A DNA stretch of 64,000 nucleotides from Metridium senile (Eukaryota; Cnidaria; Anthozoa; Actiniaria; Metridiidae), in the NCBI GenBank assembly GCA_949775045.1, contig OX459105.1:13791227-13855226 (forward strand). The letters are read 5' to 3'. The translations under genes and the position numbers were made by a program. Within the stretch, counting starts at the first letter, position 1. Each line of letters starts with the position of its first letter. The notes beneath the pieces were generated by a model. It was not told where the DNA came from. It did no database searches and saw only the letters and a program-made list of their open reading frames with translations. Shown here piece by piece: positions 51,201 to 56,679 of this stretch.

Positions 51201-54200
51201 ATAAGGTGGACATAAAAAATCATGTTGTGTTGTTCGCAAAGAGTAGGGGATTGTCTCCCAGCACAAGAGTCAGGTCTCAGATACTACAGGGCCCACAGTT
51301 AATTGGTATTGTGTATGGTGTTGTGTTGTCCCTGTGAAAACACAGTAAAACAGCTGTTGAAATTAATGTATTTTTTACCTGTGTTAAGACTTGCAGTAGA
51401 CCATACGGTGGTGGATTATATGTTAGCCTAACTGCAATCAAGTCAATCAACAAACATAGCATATCAAATATACCCTCTTGGACTTGAGGATTCCATTGTT
51501 GGACGGCCGATGATGTCAGTAACTGGAATTTAAATGAAAACAAAAGATCAACTATTAAATGTTGTGAACTAAATTCCATATACGCAAGTTAAGTCAACAT
51601 TTTTTACGGTGTTACAAATTTCATTATATCACCTATCGTTTATAAGCAATATATGCAAGAACGTTTTCCTGCCTTTTGTAATTTAACAGGAAAGGAATTA
51701 ATTAAAAGACAAAAGAAGGTCACTCCAGCTGAACACTTTCTTTTGTTATTCCTTTCTTACAAATTACTACTACTACTACTAATAATAATAATAGTAAGTT
51801 CTTTTATAGTGCACTACACATATGTCTCAGTGCACTCATGCAAAACATGACAGTGACAAAATTAATGTGCGTAAATATATGATGAAGACTTAAAATACTT
51901 AAATGTCACTAAGAAATAAATGTGTTTTCAATAAAGTTTTAAAACAATCAATTGATGGGGCACTTTTTATAGATTCAGGTAAATTGTTCCATAATTTTGG
52001 GGCGACAGCAGAAAATGACCTATCCCCATATGTTGTTGTCTTTATTCCTGTAGGTGGCTTTAGTAAATTCTTATTCGCCAATCTCAGGGAGCGTGTTGGC
52101 GAATAACCTGTCAATAGATCAGAGATATAGGCAGGCGTCATATTGTTCAAGGATTTATAAGTAAGAAGGAGAATCTTGAATTCAATCCGGCACTTAACTG
52201 GTAACCAGTGAAGATCTTTCAATATTGGTGTTATGCTATCCATTGGTTTGGCCCCAACTAATAAACGTGCAGCGGTGTTCTGTATCCTTTGTAATGTATA
52301 CTAATGTTCTTTTTTACAACATTCTTGCAATTAAGTGTACATTTAAGTGAAAGGTGATAGGAAATATGTCATTCTAAGATCCAGGAATAGTGGAAATAAA
52401 GTGCTTCTCATTCTTATTTTTGTCAAGAACAAGGAGGTTAATGTTAGGCTATACCATGTTGTTTGTAGTTCACCAAACCATTCTAAGGCCGTGATTATTT
52501 GTGTTTAGTTGCATGAATGTCCAATCACATATCGCCTTTTGCCAAGAAAACCTTTTTTGAAATTATGATATGAGGATGATGGACCTAATTGGCTAACGCG
52601 TTGCTATATACGTTTCCACCCAATTCAAATCTTTTAGGAATAAGATTATTTGTCTTATGTATTTCAATGTCACATGGAAAATGTCTGGAACAAACGTTTT
52701 TATTCCCAGAGGTTTTGAATTGGGTAGAAATGTACATAGCAACGTGTTAGCCGATTAGGTCTATCGTTGCAGTATAACCAAGCAACTTCAGCAATAGAAT
52801 TAGAAAATTCCCGAAAAAACATTATTTGTTTTGTTTTAAACATTCATTACCACCATGGTACCATCATCAATGTTGTTATTATCATAATCCTTTTTTTTAT
52901 TTTTATTATCAACACCATTATATCTTGAGTACTAACCTTTTTAAAGCATTCAGGTAATGCCCTATCCATGAATCGTTTGCAGTTCTCATCCGCTTCTGAT
53001 AACCCTACATAATACAAAGAAAAAATAATTTAAAAACTATACACGTCACTTGTGGTCACAAGTAACTCAAAAGCAGTGATAAAATAACAATGAATAAAAC
53101 AAAATGAATCCTTTTTGGATACATAGGATTTCAACTACGTTTTAATAAACAAAACAACCAAGCTTTCGGACAAATTGTCCATCTTCAGGGACACAATGGA
53201 AAACGTTACTAATTGTACAGGTTATACTAAATTTAATAATAATATAATAAATTTAAAATAAATTTAACCTATCTAAGAATTATTAGAAAATAAATAAATA
53301 TATAAGTACATGTAAATGAATCCTATAACAATTTGTTTACAAAAAATTAACATATAGTGAGAGCACTTTATCCATAAAATAAAATAAAAATTGCTACTGT
53401 GTCATAGTTCTTATTTAGTGACTATTATAGTCACTATATCCAAGACGACTAAAGTTGTATATTTTGTATTCAATGTTTCTGGTTGAGTGCATGATACTAA
53501 ATAAAATCTATTAGTTTAATAGTAACTATTTTGATTAAATTTCATGGTATAAGTGGTGAAAATTCTATATAAATAAGTTTATTACAATAAGGCAGACTAA
53601 TAAATATTCAAGATAATATTTATATATCTTAGAGTGAAGGCATTTAACCTGTGAAATAGAAATTGCTTGCTAAAGTGTAATAGTCAAATAGACTCAAAAG
53701 AAAACAATGGAATTAGAGACTGCTAAGGTGTATTAGTCTAATATCTATTTCATGGGTTAAATGACTTCACTCTACCACATATTGTAAATAGCTTGTGAAT
53801 GTATAATAATTATGTTGAACAGATAGATCATCTTAACCATTGTTATTAAATTATTGTTTTTAAACAAAAGATATACCCTTGAATAATCACATGCAAGTAC
53901 TATAATTGTGCATGTAAGCATGACTAATATTTTGCAAAACAATTTGTGAATTTTAAGCAAAAATCTTCTTATGAACTGGAGGGTTTTTTTTCAGTAATTA
54001 TAGCTTAAGGTTGAGAAAGGATTTGATTTTAATCATGAAATCAGATTAATAATACATTTCAAATATTGTTTTATACATTTAGATTTATAAATCTCAAGTA
54101 ATAATTTGAAATGCAGTTAACTTTAATAGGAAATGTTCTAATATAGTAAGCTTCAATAATTATAAGCATATGAAAGGATTGAATTTGACATTAATAAATC

Positions 54201-54987
54201 CGAATAATACATTTATTTATACAAATGTAAGTATTTTGCAAGTGTTTCTGCAAAACATTGAAATTATGGCGCGGAACTAATAAGTGGTACATTTCACATG
54301 AAATTAATTGAAATTTATATAATGAAGATTTTCCTTCTTAATATACTGTAGCATGAAGTTTAAAGTTTACATAAGGACGAACTATAAATCAAGCAATCAA
54401 AATCAAAATCACAACTCATAATATGTACAATTTTGCCGATTGATCAATGATAAGGCAATTGATCTTTGAGCGTAGAAATTTCAATGAAGCCTCATTTACA
54501 TTTTAATACACTGACCTTCCTGAGCAAATCTCGCTGAAAAAATCAAACACTTTCCAAGTGATTCCTCCTTTTTGAATGGTATAGACCAACTCTCTCCAAA
54601 TACACGTCCTTCTAATTCATACAAATGCGTTGTAGGAAATTCCAGAGGTCCAGAGTCGGTGTTTTCCTTGTCGTTCCCGCTCACAACTTCGTCGTATGGC
54701 GGCGGCTCTCCTGAATCGTTCGCAAACACATCTCCTTCTTCGGTATCTTTATTAATATTGTCTAAAGATGGTATATCCATTTCTCCTTCATCTGAGCCGT
54801 GTTGTGTCTCGGTGTCCCTCATTTCCGCGTCCTCATACAACTCCATGTTTCCTGAATCGTCTGTTAGTAATCCAACTGCAACGTTGAGGTCGTTTTTGGC
54901 GATAACTAGCGCTCTGCGTATGAGAGCAGCATCAGCAAAGCCCATGCTAAGCATGGACTTGACGTAGCCCTCGTCTGGCTCCACCAT
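10325..54987 (-). CDS. USP24: Ubiquitin carboxyl-terminal hydrolase 24 (USP24 orthologue), complete 60-exon coding region
   Basis: Cysteine deubiquitinase that removes ubiquitin from protein substrates. I joined 60 exons by hand; every junction is GT-AG and phases agree throughout. The spliced CDS is 7641 nt, 2546 residues plus stop; human USP24 is about 2620. Seen: UBA domain near residues 3-44 ([22 protein letters not shown]); long helical region; USP domain about 1622-1955 with Cys box [12 protein letters not shown] (Cys1631), CxxC pairs at 1744/1747 and 1790/1793, His box AGHYYSF (His1915) and acidic site WYKYND (Asn1938/Asp1939); C-terminal region with EHYWTPQS near the end. All catalytic residues are present, so an active enzyme is expected. 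The start ATG at 54987 has A at -3 and begins just before the UBA. Exon coordinates are in the seven segment entries. The oddities are intronic: a 6-kb transposon in intron 17 and duplicated splice borders. UBA plus USP architecture makes USP24 far likelier than USP9X or USP34. Confidence 0.97.
10919..11440. repeat. Three tandem units of about 177 bp in the last USP24 intron
   Basis: Each unit holds aacagaacgatcaatggttt, ttaataaacgcccgtttgg and cgaagacagg (or catg). The third is most diverged. No splice site is involved. Confidence 0.8.
11920..12280. repeat. GATGAT-rich microsatellite, intron 58
   Basis: Imperfect gatgat/ggtgatgat runs between exons 59 and 58; low-complexity frames only. Confidence 0.85.
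13030..13175. repeat. Pyrimidine-rich (CTTT)n tract
   Basis: Plus strand is almost pure C/T (tttctttctttctttt), in intron 55 beside the duplicated border of exon 55. Confidence 0.85.
13186..13488 (-). repeat. 113-bp tandem triplication covering the 3' part of USP24 exon 55 and its donor
   Basis: Copies begin (plus) at 13186, 13299 and 13412, each with atggtaactcgtggtgatac. The authentic exon (13410-13488) alone has the AG acceptor; the two downstream copies keep the coding 3' part ([18 protein letters not shown]). Copy 2 keeps the gtgagt donor context; in copy 3 the sequence beyond atggt is changed (cttcc). Confidence 0.9.
13930..14000. repeat. ATC microsatellite, intron 54
   Basis: atcatcatcatcttcatcat run of about 60 bp. 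Confidence 0.8.
14326..18686 (-). CDS. USP24: USP24 segment 6: exons 47-54 (about residues 1969-2272)
   Basis: Exons: 18542-18686, 17864-18023, 17141-17230, 16880-16983, 16240-16353, 15376-15475, 14915-15034, 14326-14403. Landmarks: [20 protein letters not shown] (exon 47); Ser/Pro-rich loop then [20 protein letters not shown] (exon 48); [20 protein letters not shown] (exon 49); [19 protein letters not shown] (exon 50); [16 protein letters not shown] (exon 51). These match the conserved USP24/USP9X-type region after the catalytic domain. Introns here hold long ATC and AATCGC-type microsatellites. Confidence 0.93.
14530..14830. repeat. Element with repeated 'cttgacggacaaattgt' motif
   Basis: The 17-bp word (with c/g variant cttgaccgacaaattgt) occurs five times between 14532 and 14610 and again near 14718. 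Inverted, weaker matches (tccgtccagacaat, ttgtccgtcatt) close the block near 14785-14815, suggesting a fold-back element. Confidence 0.65.
15560..16215. repeat. Long ATC/ATC-ACC microsatellite, intron 51
   Basis: Regular 15-bp higher-order unit (attatcatcatcatcacc) repeated about ten times at 15910-16080 within a looser ATC field. Confidence 0.9.
16390..16850. repeat. Minisatellite based on 'cagtcacacaacaatgtcgg'
   Basis: Units of about 27 bp, some shortened, tandem between exons 51 and 50. Copies outside 16490-16680 are degenerate. Confidence 0.85.
17025..17105. mobile_element. Short MITE fragment ('ggcccgtgcaaacg')
   Basis: aacattgttgg...ccaacatggttg...ccaacatgttgggcccgttt pair in alternating orientation; termini resemble the 'gggcccgggcaaa' family at 5757. 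Confidence 0.45.
17290..17760. repeat. 'aatcgctatcac' minisatellite, intron 48
   Basis: Hexamer-based repeat (cacaatcgctat) runs about 470 bp; all frames are low complexity. Confidence 0.9.
18228..18372. mobile_element. Fold-back MITE, intron 47
   Basis: Outer arms agatcgcacgatct / agatcgtgcgat, inner arms gatgttttgaaagtt / aactttcaaaacatc with caatttgtaatt / aattacgaattg between. No coding. Confidence 0.75.
18700..19290. repeat. Purine-rich minisatellite, about 59-bp units, intron 46
   Basis: Unit with ggattaatgaacaagaacaa followed by gaaaggaaagaaatagaaag is repeated about six times (18960-19270); upstream it decays into (gaaag)n. Confidence 0.9.
19309..23337 (-). CDS. USP24: USP24 segment 5: exons 38-46, USP catalytic domain (residues 1611-1968)
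   Basis: Exons: 23224-23337, 23107-23147, 22740-22866, 22579-22632, 22121-22203, 21735-21873, 20920-21039, 20214-20476, 19309-19442. Exon 38 has the Cys box ([20 protein letters not shown], nucleophile Cys1631). Exon 41 has the QQ/DAFEFF box. Exons 42 and 43 give the CKEC and CEKC zinc-ribbon pairs. Exon 44 has [19 protein letters not shown]. Exon 45 has the His box [19 protein letters not shown] (catalytic His1915), preceded by a Ser-rich loop. Exon 46 has [12 protein letters not shown] and [13 protein letters not shown], the typical end of the USP fold. The domain is complete without frame breaks. Confidence 0.96.
19424..19530 (-). repeat. 67-bp tandem duplication of the USP24 exon 46 acceptor border
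   Basis: agagtcagagaaaccatttc with following taatacagacagatac occurs at 19424 and 19491. The first is the real 5' part of exon 46 with acceptor (boundary 19442/19443); the second is an upstream decoy (boundary near 19510/19511). Confidence 0.85.
19530..19722. mobile_element. Fold-back MITE, intron 45
   Basis: cctacttgcaag / cttgcaagtagg ends with arms cgaaaaaagaacatttgtat / acgaatgttcttttttcg and ggaataaattaaaagtac / gtacttttaatttattcc. The centre (cactgaagctgaactctttc) resembles 51720-51745. Confidence 0.75.
19735..20195. repeat. CAC/ATC microsatellite, intron 45
   Basis: A 24-bp higher-order unit (catcaccatcaccactacca) repeats about five times at 19960-20070. Open frames of 126-188 residues over it are His/Thr/Ser-only and not genes. 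Confidence 0.9.
20477..20919. other. USP24 intron 44, no feature recognised
   Basis: Ordinary AT-rich sequence; no repeat unit or coding signal apparent. Confidence 0.5.
21100..21330. repeat. ATT/ATC microsatellite, intron 43
   Basis: Imperfect attatc and atcatc runs. Confidence 0.8.
21526..21716. mobile_element. MITE with 'cagtggaacc' TIR and TA duplication, intron 43
   Basis: Left tacagtggaaccctg and right cggggttccactgta are inverted repeats bounded by TA. Inside are echoes of each other (gtattaacggggtgaccg and gtattaagcgggtggccg). TA target and ends suggest a Tc1/mariner/pogo-type non-autonomous element. It ends 18 bp from exon 43. Confidence 0.75.
22210..22460. repeat. ATC microsatellites, intron 41
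   Basis: Two imperfect atcatc clusters with a short ccaccacc segment near 22430. Confidence 0.8.
23614..29630 (-). CDS. USP24: USP24 segment 4: exons 25-37 (about residues 1146-1610)
   Basis: Exons: 29536-29630, 29143-29238, 28420-28618, 27855-28064, 27154-27223, 26728-26798, 26162-26216, 25702-25804, 25220-25281, 24917-25009, 24756-24839, 24331-24442, 23614-23758. Exons 27 and 28 carry a disordered Ser-rich insert ([36 protein letters not shown]), as expected for a linker. Exons 29-36 are short and of mixed phase yet remain in one frame ([54 protein letters not shown]). Exon 37 ends [11 protein letters not shown] directly before the catalytic Cys-box exon. Confidence 0.92.
23850..24240. repeat. 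(TGGA)n / (TGAA)n tetranucleotide tract, intron 36
   Basis: About 18 near-perfect tgga units at 23955-24010 inside a longer tgaa/tgga field. The minus frames reading HPSIHPSI are artefacts of this repeat. Confidence 0.95.
24518..24728. mobile_element. Fold-back MITE, intron 35
   Basis: aacaggttcccatttaaatc / gatttaaatgggaacctgtt ends; inner arms tgttgatgtgtgctaaacac / gtgtttagcacacatcaaca. One arm word is duplicated (agtacagatttaaatgggaa twice). Confidence 0.8.
25080..25200. repeat. GAT/GGT-rich simple repeat, intron 33
   Basis: gatgatggtgttgttg-type tract, GAT on the plus strand. Confidence 0.7.
25480..25682. repeat. (ACAG)n-rich tract, intron 32
   Basis: acagacagacag-type repeat; minus frames give Cys/Leu/Val low-complexity sequence. 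Confidence 0.85.
25837..26125. repeat. Direct duplication of about 140 bp, intron 31
   Basis: Both copies contain ataatagagg, tgcaaaacagg, ttcttgtggagttttt (or ttgg) and end in a g-rich 'gggggaggg' run. Confidence 0.8.
26217..26525 (-). repeat. About 72-bp tandem repeats beginning at the exon 31 acceptor
   Basis: aacaaatgttctgattggtt occurs five times; the array starts right at the AG acceptor side of exon 31 (26162-26216). Units also carry catactttatgaaagcatga. Confidence 0.85.
27310..27490. repeat. ATC microsatellite, intron 28
   Basis: atcatcatc clusters, with an internal inverted aactatgataatcatagtt. Confidence 0.85.
28240..28410. repeat. ATC microsatellite, intron 27
   Basis: catcatcatc runs directly beside exon 27, with a partial copy of exon-end sequence (about 28321-28345: gggcctgaacagttgggtga resembles cccgaaccgttgggtgaaca at 28431). 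Confidence 0.7.
28670..29030. repeat. ATC/ATT microsatellite, intron 26
   Basis: About 360 bp of imperfect atcatc and attatc. Confidence 0.9.
29335..29475. repeat. (CAAA)n-rich tract, intron 25
   Basis: acaaacaaacaa-type repeat. Confidence 0.85.
29798..29960. mobile_element. MITE with 'aagcctggttcacac' TIR, intron 24
   Basis: Left aagcctggttcacactgcg and right cgtgtgaaccaggctt are inverted; inner ataatcataagcaa / ttgcttatgattat also pair. About 160 bp, no coding. Confidence 0.8.
29985..30120. repeat. Inverted repeat, intron 24
   Basis: cagtgaccacaaatgatagt / actattatttgtggtcactg with aagtcgaggttc / gaacctcaactt. Likely a fold-back MITE. Confidence 0.75.
30171..33209 (-). CDS. USP24: USP24 segment 3: exons 18-24 (about residues 891-1145)
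   Basis: Exons: 33143-33209, 32774-32884, 32077-32175, 31637-31756, 31170-31324, 30836-30920, 30171-30296. The 67-nt exon 18 ([18 protein letters not shown]) is demanded by phase: exon 17 ends with two bases and exon 19 starts in phase 0 ([13 protein letters not shown]), and 67 nt corrects this exactly. Exon 20 holds [20 protein letters not shown]; exon 21 [19 protein letters not shown]; exon 22 QEERI-type sequence [15 protein letters not shown]; exon 24 ends [13 protein letters not shown]. Exon 22 is followed by a tandem array of donor-like repeats. Confidence 0.93.
30670..30800. repeat. ATC microsatellite, intron 23
   Basis: atcaacatc and catcatcatc runs beside exon 23. Confidence 0.8.
30970..31170 (-). 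repeat. Tandem copies of the exon 22 donor region
   Basis: Plus-strand cttttggaacacatgatcat accc occurs at donor positions 31024, 31067, 31119 and 31161. The last is the real donor of exon 22 (gtatgatc on the minus strand); the others are downstream decoys. Confidence 0.8.
31800..32050. repeat. (TGAA)n tract, intron 20
   Basis: gaatgaatgaatgaataaat-type repeat. Confidence 0.9.
32462..32626. mobile_element. Fold-back MITE, copy 1 of a pair, intron 19
   Basis: tatacaccaaatcaaaatatggcg with, inverted, gccatatttggattcggtcta; internal gactcactagcctc / gaggctattcagtc. Same family as 32965-33130. Confidence 0.7.
32965..33130. mobile_element. Fold-back MITE, copy 2 of a pair, intron 18
   Basis: ctatagacccaatcgaaata / attacgatttggtgtata ends and gactgtctagcc / ggctgggcagtc inside. 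With copy 1 it brackets exon 19. Confidence 0.7.
33210..34110. other. USP24 intron 17 left of the transposon
   Basis: No exon needed by phase and none seen. Words such as 'gtgccaaaac' with 'acggtgacc' and 'ttttttattttatt' occur twice (near 33610 and 33990), hinting at an old internal duplication. 33245-33410 resembles 43015-43190 and 287-440 (attcatgaataa...atttgcataagttt), a dispersed repeat. Confidence 0.5.
34642..39779 (+). pseudogene. Academ-like transposase with XPG-type nuclease domain, interrupted by a (TTAA)n array
   Basis: Predicted exons 34642-34655 (ATGGCGACCCCAAG before gtaaaa), 35120-39168 and 39244-39779; the splices keep frame (34655/35120 makes Ser; 39168/39244 makes Val in GCDTVSFF). 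Total 4599 nt, 1533 codons. Seen in order: two C-x2-C...H-x3-C modules (CVLC...HKSC; CFFC...HINC, about residues 26-205); central region with [17 protein letters not shown] and [18 protein letters not shown]; nuclease-like region with [40 protein letters not shown] and GCD, the order of acidic motifs of XPG/FEN enzymes; C-terminal CGCKKGC..RCKC...CTALCNC. Two in-frame stops lie in the array at 37758-37784. A TTG start at 35103 is rejected because an AG acceptor at 35119 joins exon 1 in frame. Confidence 0.75.
37758..37784 (+). repeat. (TTAA)n array inside the transposase gene
   Basis: 27 bp of ttaa units between the Gln codon of MALDQ and the Ala-His-Glu codons that should follow. It adds nine codons including stops at 37767-37769 and 37779-37781. 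Reading resumes in the same frame ([16 protein letters not shown]). Confidence 0.9.
40263..44981 (-). CDS. USP24: USP24 segment 2: exons 12-17 (residues 482 to about 890)
   Basis: Exons: 44874-44981, 43871-44212, 42608-42889, 41143-41472, 40503-40556, 40263-40375. Exon 13 (342 nt), exon 14 (282 nt) and exon 15 (330 nt) are the longest internal exons and encode helical, probably armadillo-like sequence (for example [56 protein letters not shown]). Exon 17 ends in phase 2 (...TVLPPSVV plus AG). The next exon in frame is the 67-nt exon 18 at 33143, so intron 17 is about 7 kb and holds the Academ-like transposon. Confidence 0.93.
41590..42607 (-). repeat. ATC microsatellite with seven tandem copies of the exon 14 donor border
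   Basis: Within an ATC field, the block cacctacc actctgtcaaagtcac aactatca (end of exon 14 plus its donor) recurs at about 41981, 42097, 42188, 42281, 42361, 42441 and 42521, before the real one at 42601. The 345-residue plus-strand open frame here is a low-complexity artefact. Confidence 0.9.
43205..43515. repeat. 'aaggagttttc' repeat block, intron 13
   Basis: aatctaaggagttttcaagg starts both sides (43227 and 43477), with three tandem aaggagttttc units at the left. ctagaatttttccctacttt and ctagaatttttacttaactt are internal near-copies. Confidence 0.7.
43530..43775. repeat. Tandem duplication of about 125 bp, intron 13
   Basis: ccaccattttatatcccat and attacatacaatatgaa appear in both units, each followed by gaggatctgtat. 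The frames over it (43481-43720 minus) are repeat translations. Confidence 0.8.
44290..44468. mobile_element. MITE 'gctaacacgttgctatgtac', copy in intron 12
   Basis: Left taacacattgctatgtacat and right atgtacatagcaacgagtta are inverted; the element is about 175 bp and shared with 52585-52765. Confidence 0.8.
45023..47233. mobile_element. Non-autonomous DNA transposon with TTAA target duplication (Kolobok- or piggyBac-like), intron 11
   Basis: TTAA at 45019-45022 and 47234-47237 flanks perfect ends agtgctagtcttacga / tcgtaagactagcact. Sub-terminal arms are also inverted for about 240 bp (tccgccat...tcgatc and gacgtcatatgctcaa on both sides). No transposase seen; a 59-residue acidic frame begins beside the left arm. 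TTAA duplication occurs in Kolobok and piggyBac; the ends lack the usual piggyBac CCC, so Kolobok is preferred, as inference. Confidence 0.7.
45288..45467 (+). pseudogene. Short acidic open frame inside the TTAA element
   Basis: 59 residues, [16 protein letters not shown]..., rich in Glu/Asp/Ser/Thr and ending AFEVEVPY. It starts about 265 bp inside the left end, 60 bp after a TGACGTCA box in the arm, so it could be transcribed from the TIR. It recalls the acidic N-terminal part of P2X7-intracellular-domain-like proteins common in cnidarian repeats; that Cys-rich domain is not found downstream, so this would be a truncated remnant. Low certainty. Confidence 0.35.
47278..47505. mobile_element. 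MITE with 'gaccgttcat' ends, intron 11
   Basis: agagaccgttcattatttat / atcacccatgatgaacggtc are inverted around repeated 'cccccc' blocks. About 225 bp, no coding. Confidence 0.7.
47741..54987 (-). CDS. USP24: USP24 segment 1: exons 1-11 (residues 1-481, UBA domain)
   Basis: Exons in gene order: 54516-54987, 52937-53004, 51379-51522, 50766-50900, 50531-50566, 50188-50256, 49705-49770, 49533-49607, 48973-49131, 48481-48595, 47741-47844. Exon 1 (472 nt, ends phase 1) carries the UBA domain followed by an acidic, Ser/Asp/Glu-rich linker. Exon 2 begins [20 protein letters not shown]. Exon 4 contains [20 protein letters not shown]. Exon 9 contains [19 protein letters not shown]. Exons 3-9 begin and end in phase 0; exon 10 ends phase 1 and exon 11 restores it. 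Intron 1 (53005-54515) and intron 11 (44982-47740) are the large introns here. Confidence 0.93.
48010..48175. repeat. GAT-rich microsatellite, intron 10
   Basis: gatgatggtgatgg and aatgatgatga runs on the plus strand. Confidence 0.8.
48670..48850. repeat. ATC microsatellite, intron 9
   Basis: atcatcatc and cttcatc clusters. Confidence 0.85.
49160..49440. repeat. Direct duplication of about 155 bp, intron 8
   Basis: aggcaagctcaaacaaacat and gtaggtggctg...caggt recur at about 49190 and 49347, preceded by 'agtcctg' with 'cctagttctt'-type words. Confidence 0.75.
51024..51345 (+). mobile_element. tRNA-derived SINE, intron 3
   Basis: Pol III A box (TGGTCTAGTGG, 51043) and B box (GGTTTGATTCC, 51075) at normal spacing start the element, followed by ttgtgtccttgagcaagaca, a central motif found in several metazoan SINE families. 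The 3' end near 51345 is approximate. Confidence 0.75.
51583..51760. repeat. Repeat shared with 6385-6445 and 19590-19640
   Basis: aagttaagtcaacatttttt followed by ggtgttacaaatttcattat is also at 6390-6435; ctgaacactttcttttgt resembles the centre of the MITE at 19530-19722. Probably MITE remnants. Confidence 0.55.
51775..52315 (-). mobile_element. 3' end of a truncated L2/CR1-like non-LTR retrotransposon, intron 2
   Basis: Minus frame 51899-52243 (114 residues) has the conserved post-RT tail of such elements: [53 protein letters not shown] and [10 protein letters not shown]. On the minus strand it is followed by tataaaagaacttact and an (att)n/(agt)n tail (51775-51795), typical of L2/CR1 ends. 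The coding part before it (upstream of about 52315) is missing, so this is a dead 5'-truncated copy. Confidence 0.8.
52585..52765. mobile_element. MITE 'gctaacgcgttgctat', copy in intron 2
   Basis: ggctaacgcgttgctatata / tacatagcaacgtgttagcc ends, with cacccaattcaaa / tttgaattgggt inside. Opposite-strand relative of 44290-44468. Confidence 0.8.
53005..54515. other. USP24 intron 1, AT-rich, with one fold-back repeat
   Basis: Arms agagtgaaggcatttaacc / ggttaaatgacttcactct enclose 53632-53775. Otherwise nothing recognised. Confidence 0.55.
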
Positions 54988-55085
54988 TTTGAGTATTTCT
55001 CAAAATACGCGCAGTGGACACTTCTTCTTGTAAAAACTACAAATTCGGCGCCATCTTGGATTGAAATAGATGTCCCGGATGTCGG
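54988..55085 (-). promoter_or_regulatory. USP24 5' leader and probable core promoter with YY1-like site and short uORF
   Basis: Read on the minus strand, CAAGATGGCGCC (plus 55047-55058) matches the YY1-type element often placed at the start of housekeeping transcripts. If transcription starts there or upstream, its ATG opens a five-codon reading frame (MAPNL, stop) ahead of the USP24 ATG. The USP24 start context is CAAAATGG. No TATA box was recognised. TSS position is inference. Confidence 0.5.
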
Positions 55086-55179
55086 GCTTTGAACGCAGGC
55101 TCACGTTTTCAGGCGGGGTCGGGAAGATACTTCATGTCGCTTTTATATTGTGGCATCCCAGTTGCTCAGCAATAAAAAT

Positions 55180-55440
55180 GTAGATAGAAAAGCGAAGGAT
55201 TAAAAAAATAATAAGAATGGAAAGTTATTCTGAAAGGGAGAACTGAATGGAAGATTAAATTAAGGAAAGAGAATGAAAGAACGGGAACGGGAAAAAATGG
55301 AAATAAAAGAGTAGGAAACGGAATGGAACTAAAAGAAAAGAAAAGAAAGGAAAGAAAAAAATAGACGGAAATGCAGGGAATGGAAACGTAAAAAAAGGAA
55401 ACAAAGAGAAAGGAAAGAAAAGGAAAACGATTCCAACTAC
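55180..55440. repeat. (GAAA)-type purine-rich tract upstream of USP24
   Basis: aaagaaaagaaaggaaag-type sequence; the minus frame of 105 residues is Phe/Ser/Leu low complexity. Confidence 0.8.
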
Positions 55441-56016
55441 ACAGAAAATTTAAAAAATTTAAAAAATTTAATTTGAAATTCATCCATACATTTTGAAAAT
55501 GATCATGAATTACATACTACAAAAAATAAATGTTCTGAATCTACAAAGACAATTTCATTTCATTTATTTTAAAAAGAGTTTCCCAAGTAATTGACAAATG
55601 GCAATGACATTGAAAAGACCACAGATATTAATTATTTAGACTGTTGACAAATTAAAAAAAATCAAATTATGAAATTGTGCTATAGCAAATTATCCAGAAA
55701 AACTCTCACATATGGTTGCATGCGTATGACCATTTCATTTCAACAAAATGTTTTGGAACACATGCATAAGCATATATTCAAAAATATATTAGTTTCATCA
55801 TTAAATAAACTTGGATTGTGCCCTTCTTCAGCAATCAAACTTAAAATATAAAATATAATCTATAACAACCAGGAGTGGACTTCCTTTGTCCAAGTGGTAG
55901 GGGTGATCGGCGGAGGTTTTGAAGCAACCCCTAATCAGATTAAAATAACTGTTAAAGCCTTGTTGATTTCAACCCCAAAAAGGTACGGCTGTGTGATGTT
56001 CTTGTCAGCCAAGCTC
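55441..56016. other. Intergenic sequence between USP24 promoter repeat and the YR retrotransposon
   Basis: No gene recognised. 55880-55915 (tttgtccaagtggtaggggt) matches, inverted, 62490-62520 on the other side of the retrotransposon. Confidence 0.5.
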
Positions 56017-56190
56017 ACTATTCTTAATACTCTAATGAGATGCGAAGATGAAATAATAGAATTATTGTTTATACACGATGAAATACGGATAGAATAGGCC
56101 CGTGAGGAATGTAGGGGGGCATTATAAATGCGAGAGAACACTCTCTGCTCGTTCAGTTGATTGATCAGCGCGGCGGACCCACTAGAAAAC
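56017..56190 (+). repeat. YR retrotransposon repeat A1
   Basis: 174 bp identical to A2 (offset 6020). Contains gcattataaatgcgagagaa, a TATA-like element (tataaat at 56123) suggesting the element promoter, about 100 bp before the gag-like ATG. Confidence 0.92.
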
Positions 56191-56225
56191 TCTTAGTACT
56201 GTGTTCAAGAACGACCACGCGAGAA

Positions 56226-56414
56226 ATGTCAGACGACGAAGCTGGAGAAATACAAGCTCCCGCAGCGCCAGTAGTAGGCGAAGGACAAGAACCACCAGCT
56301 CCGATACAGCAAGCAGAACATGCGCCGGCCATCGAAGCAGCCGCCCAAGCTCAGCCAGCAGCGACTCAAGTAAATATATTACATTTAAAACCCAAGTTTT
56401 ACGGTACAAGTTGA
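56226..56414 (+). CDS. Gag-like leader frame of the YR retrotransposon
   Basis: 62 residues, MSDDEAGEIQAPAAPVVGEG..., Ala/Pro/Gln/Glu-rich, the composition of an N-terminal Gag. It starts 36 bp after A1. After codon Gln-48 the composition changes abruptly at CAA|gtaaat, a good splice donor, so the true frame may be an exon. No gag partner exon was recognised. Could be a remnant. Confidence 0.45.
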   Translation: MSDDEAGEIQAPAAPVVGEGQEPPAPIQQAEHAPAIEAAAQAQPAATQVNILHLKPKFYGTS

Positions 56415-56679
56415 CTCATTGATGTATATATCCTAGTTTATTAAGGACTGAATCGAGTACTTTTATTGCAAACTTGTACATGAAGCGTTATTTCTAAATC
56501 AACGGACTATTCAGATAACAAAGATTATTCTTAACTAAAATGTTTTTGCATATTCCTGATAAGCTTGAGTGCCTTCAACAAGCGTCGTGCACGTGGGTAA
56601 CGCTTAAGATAGTAATTTATTTTTAACTAGAGTTTAACTTATCTTATAGTCTGGGTTTTCTATAGCGTATATGATGAGT

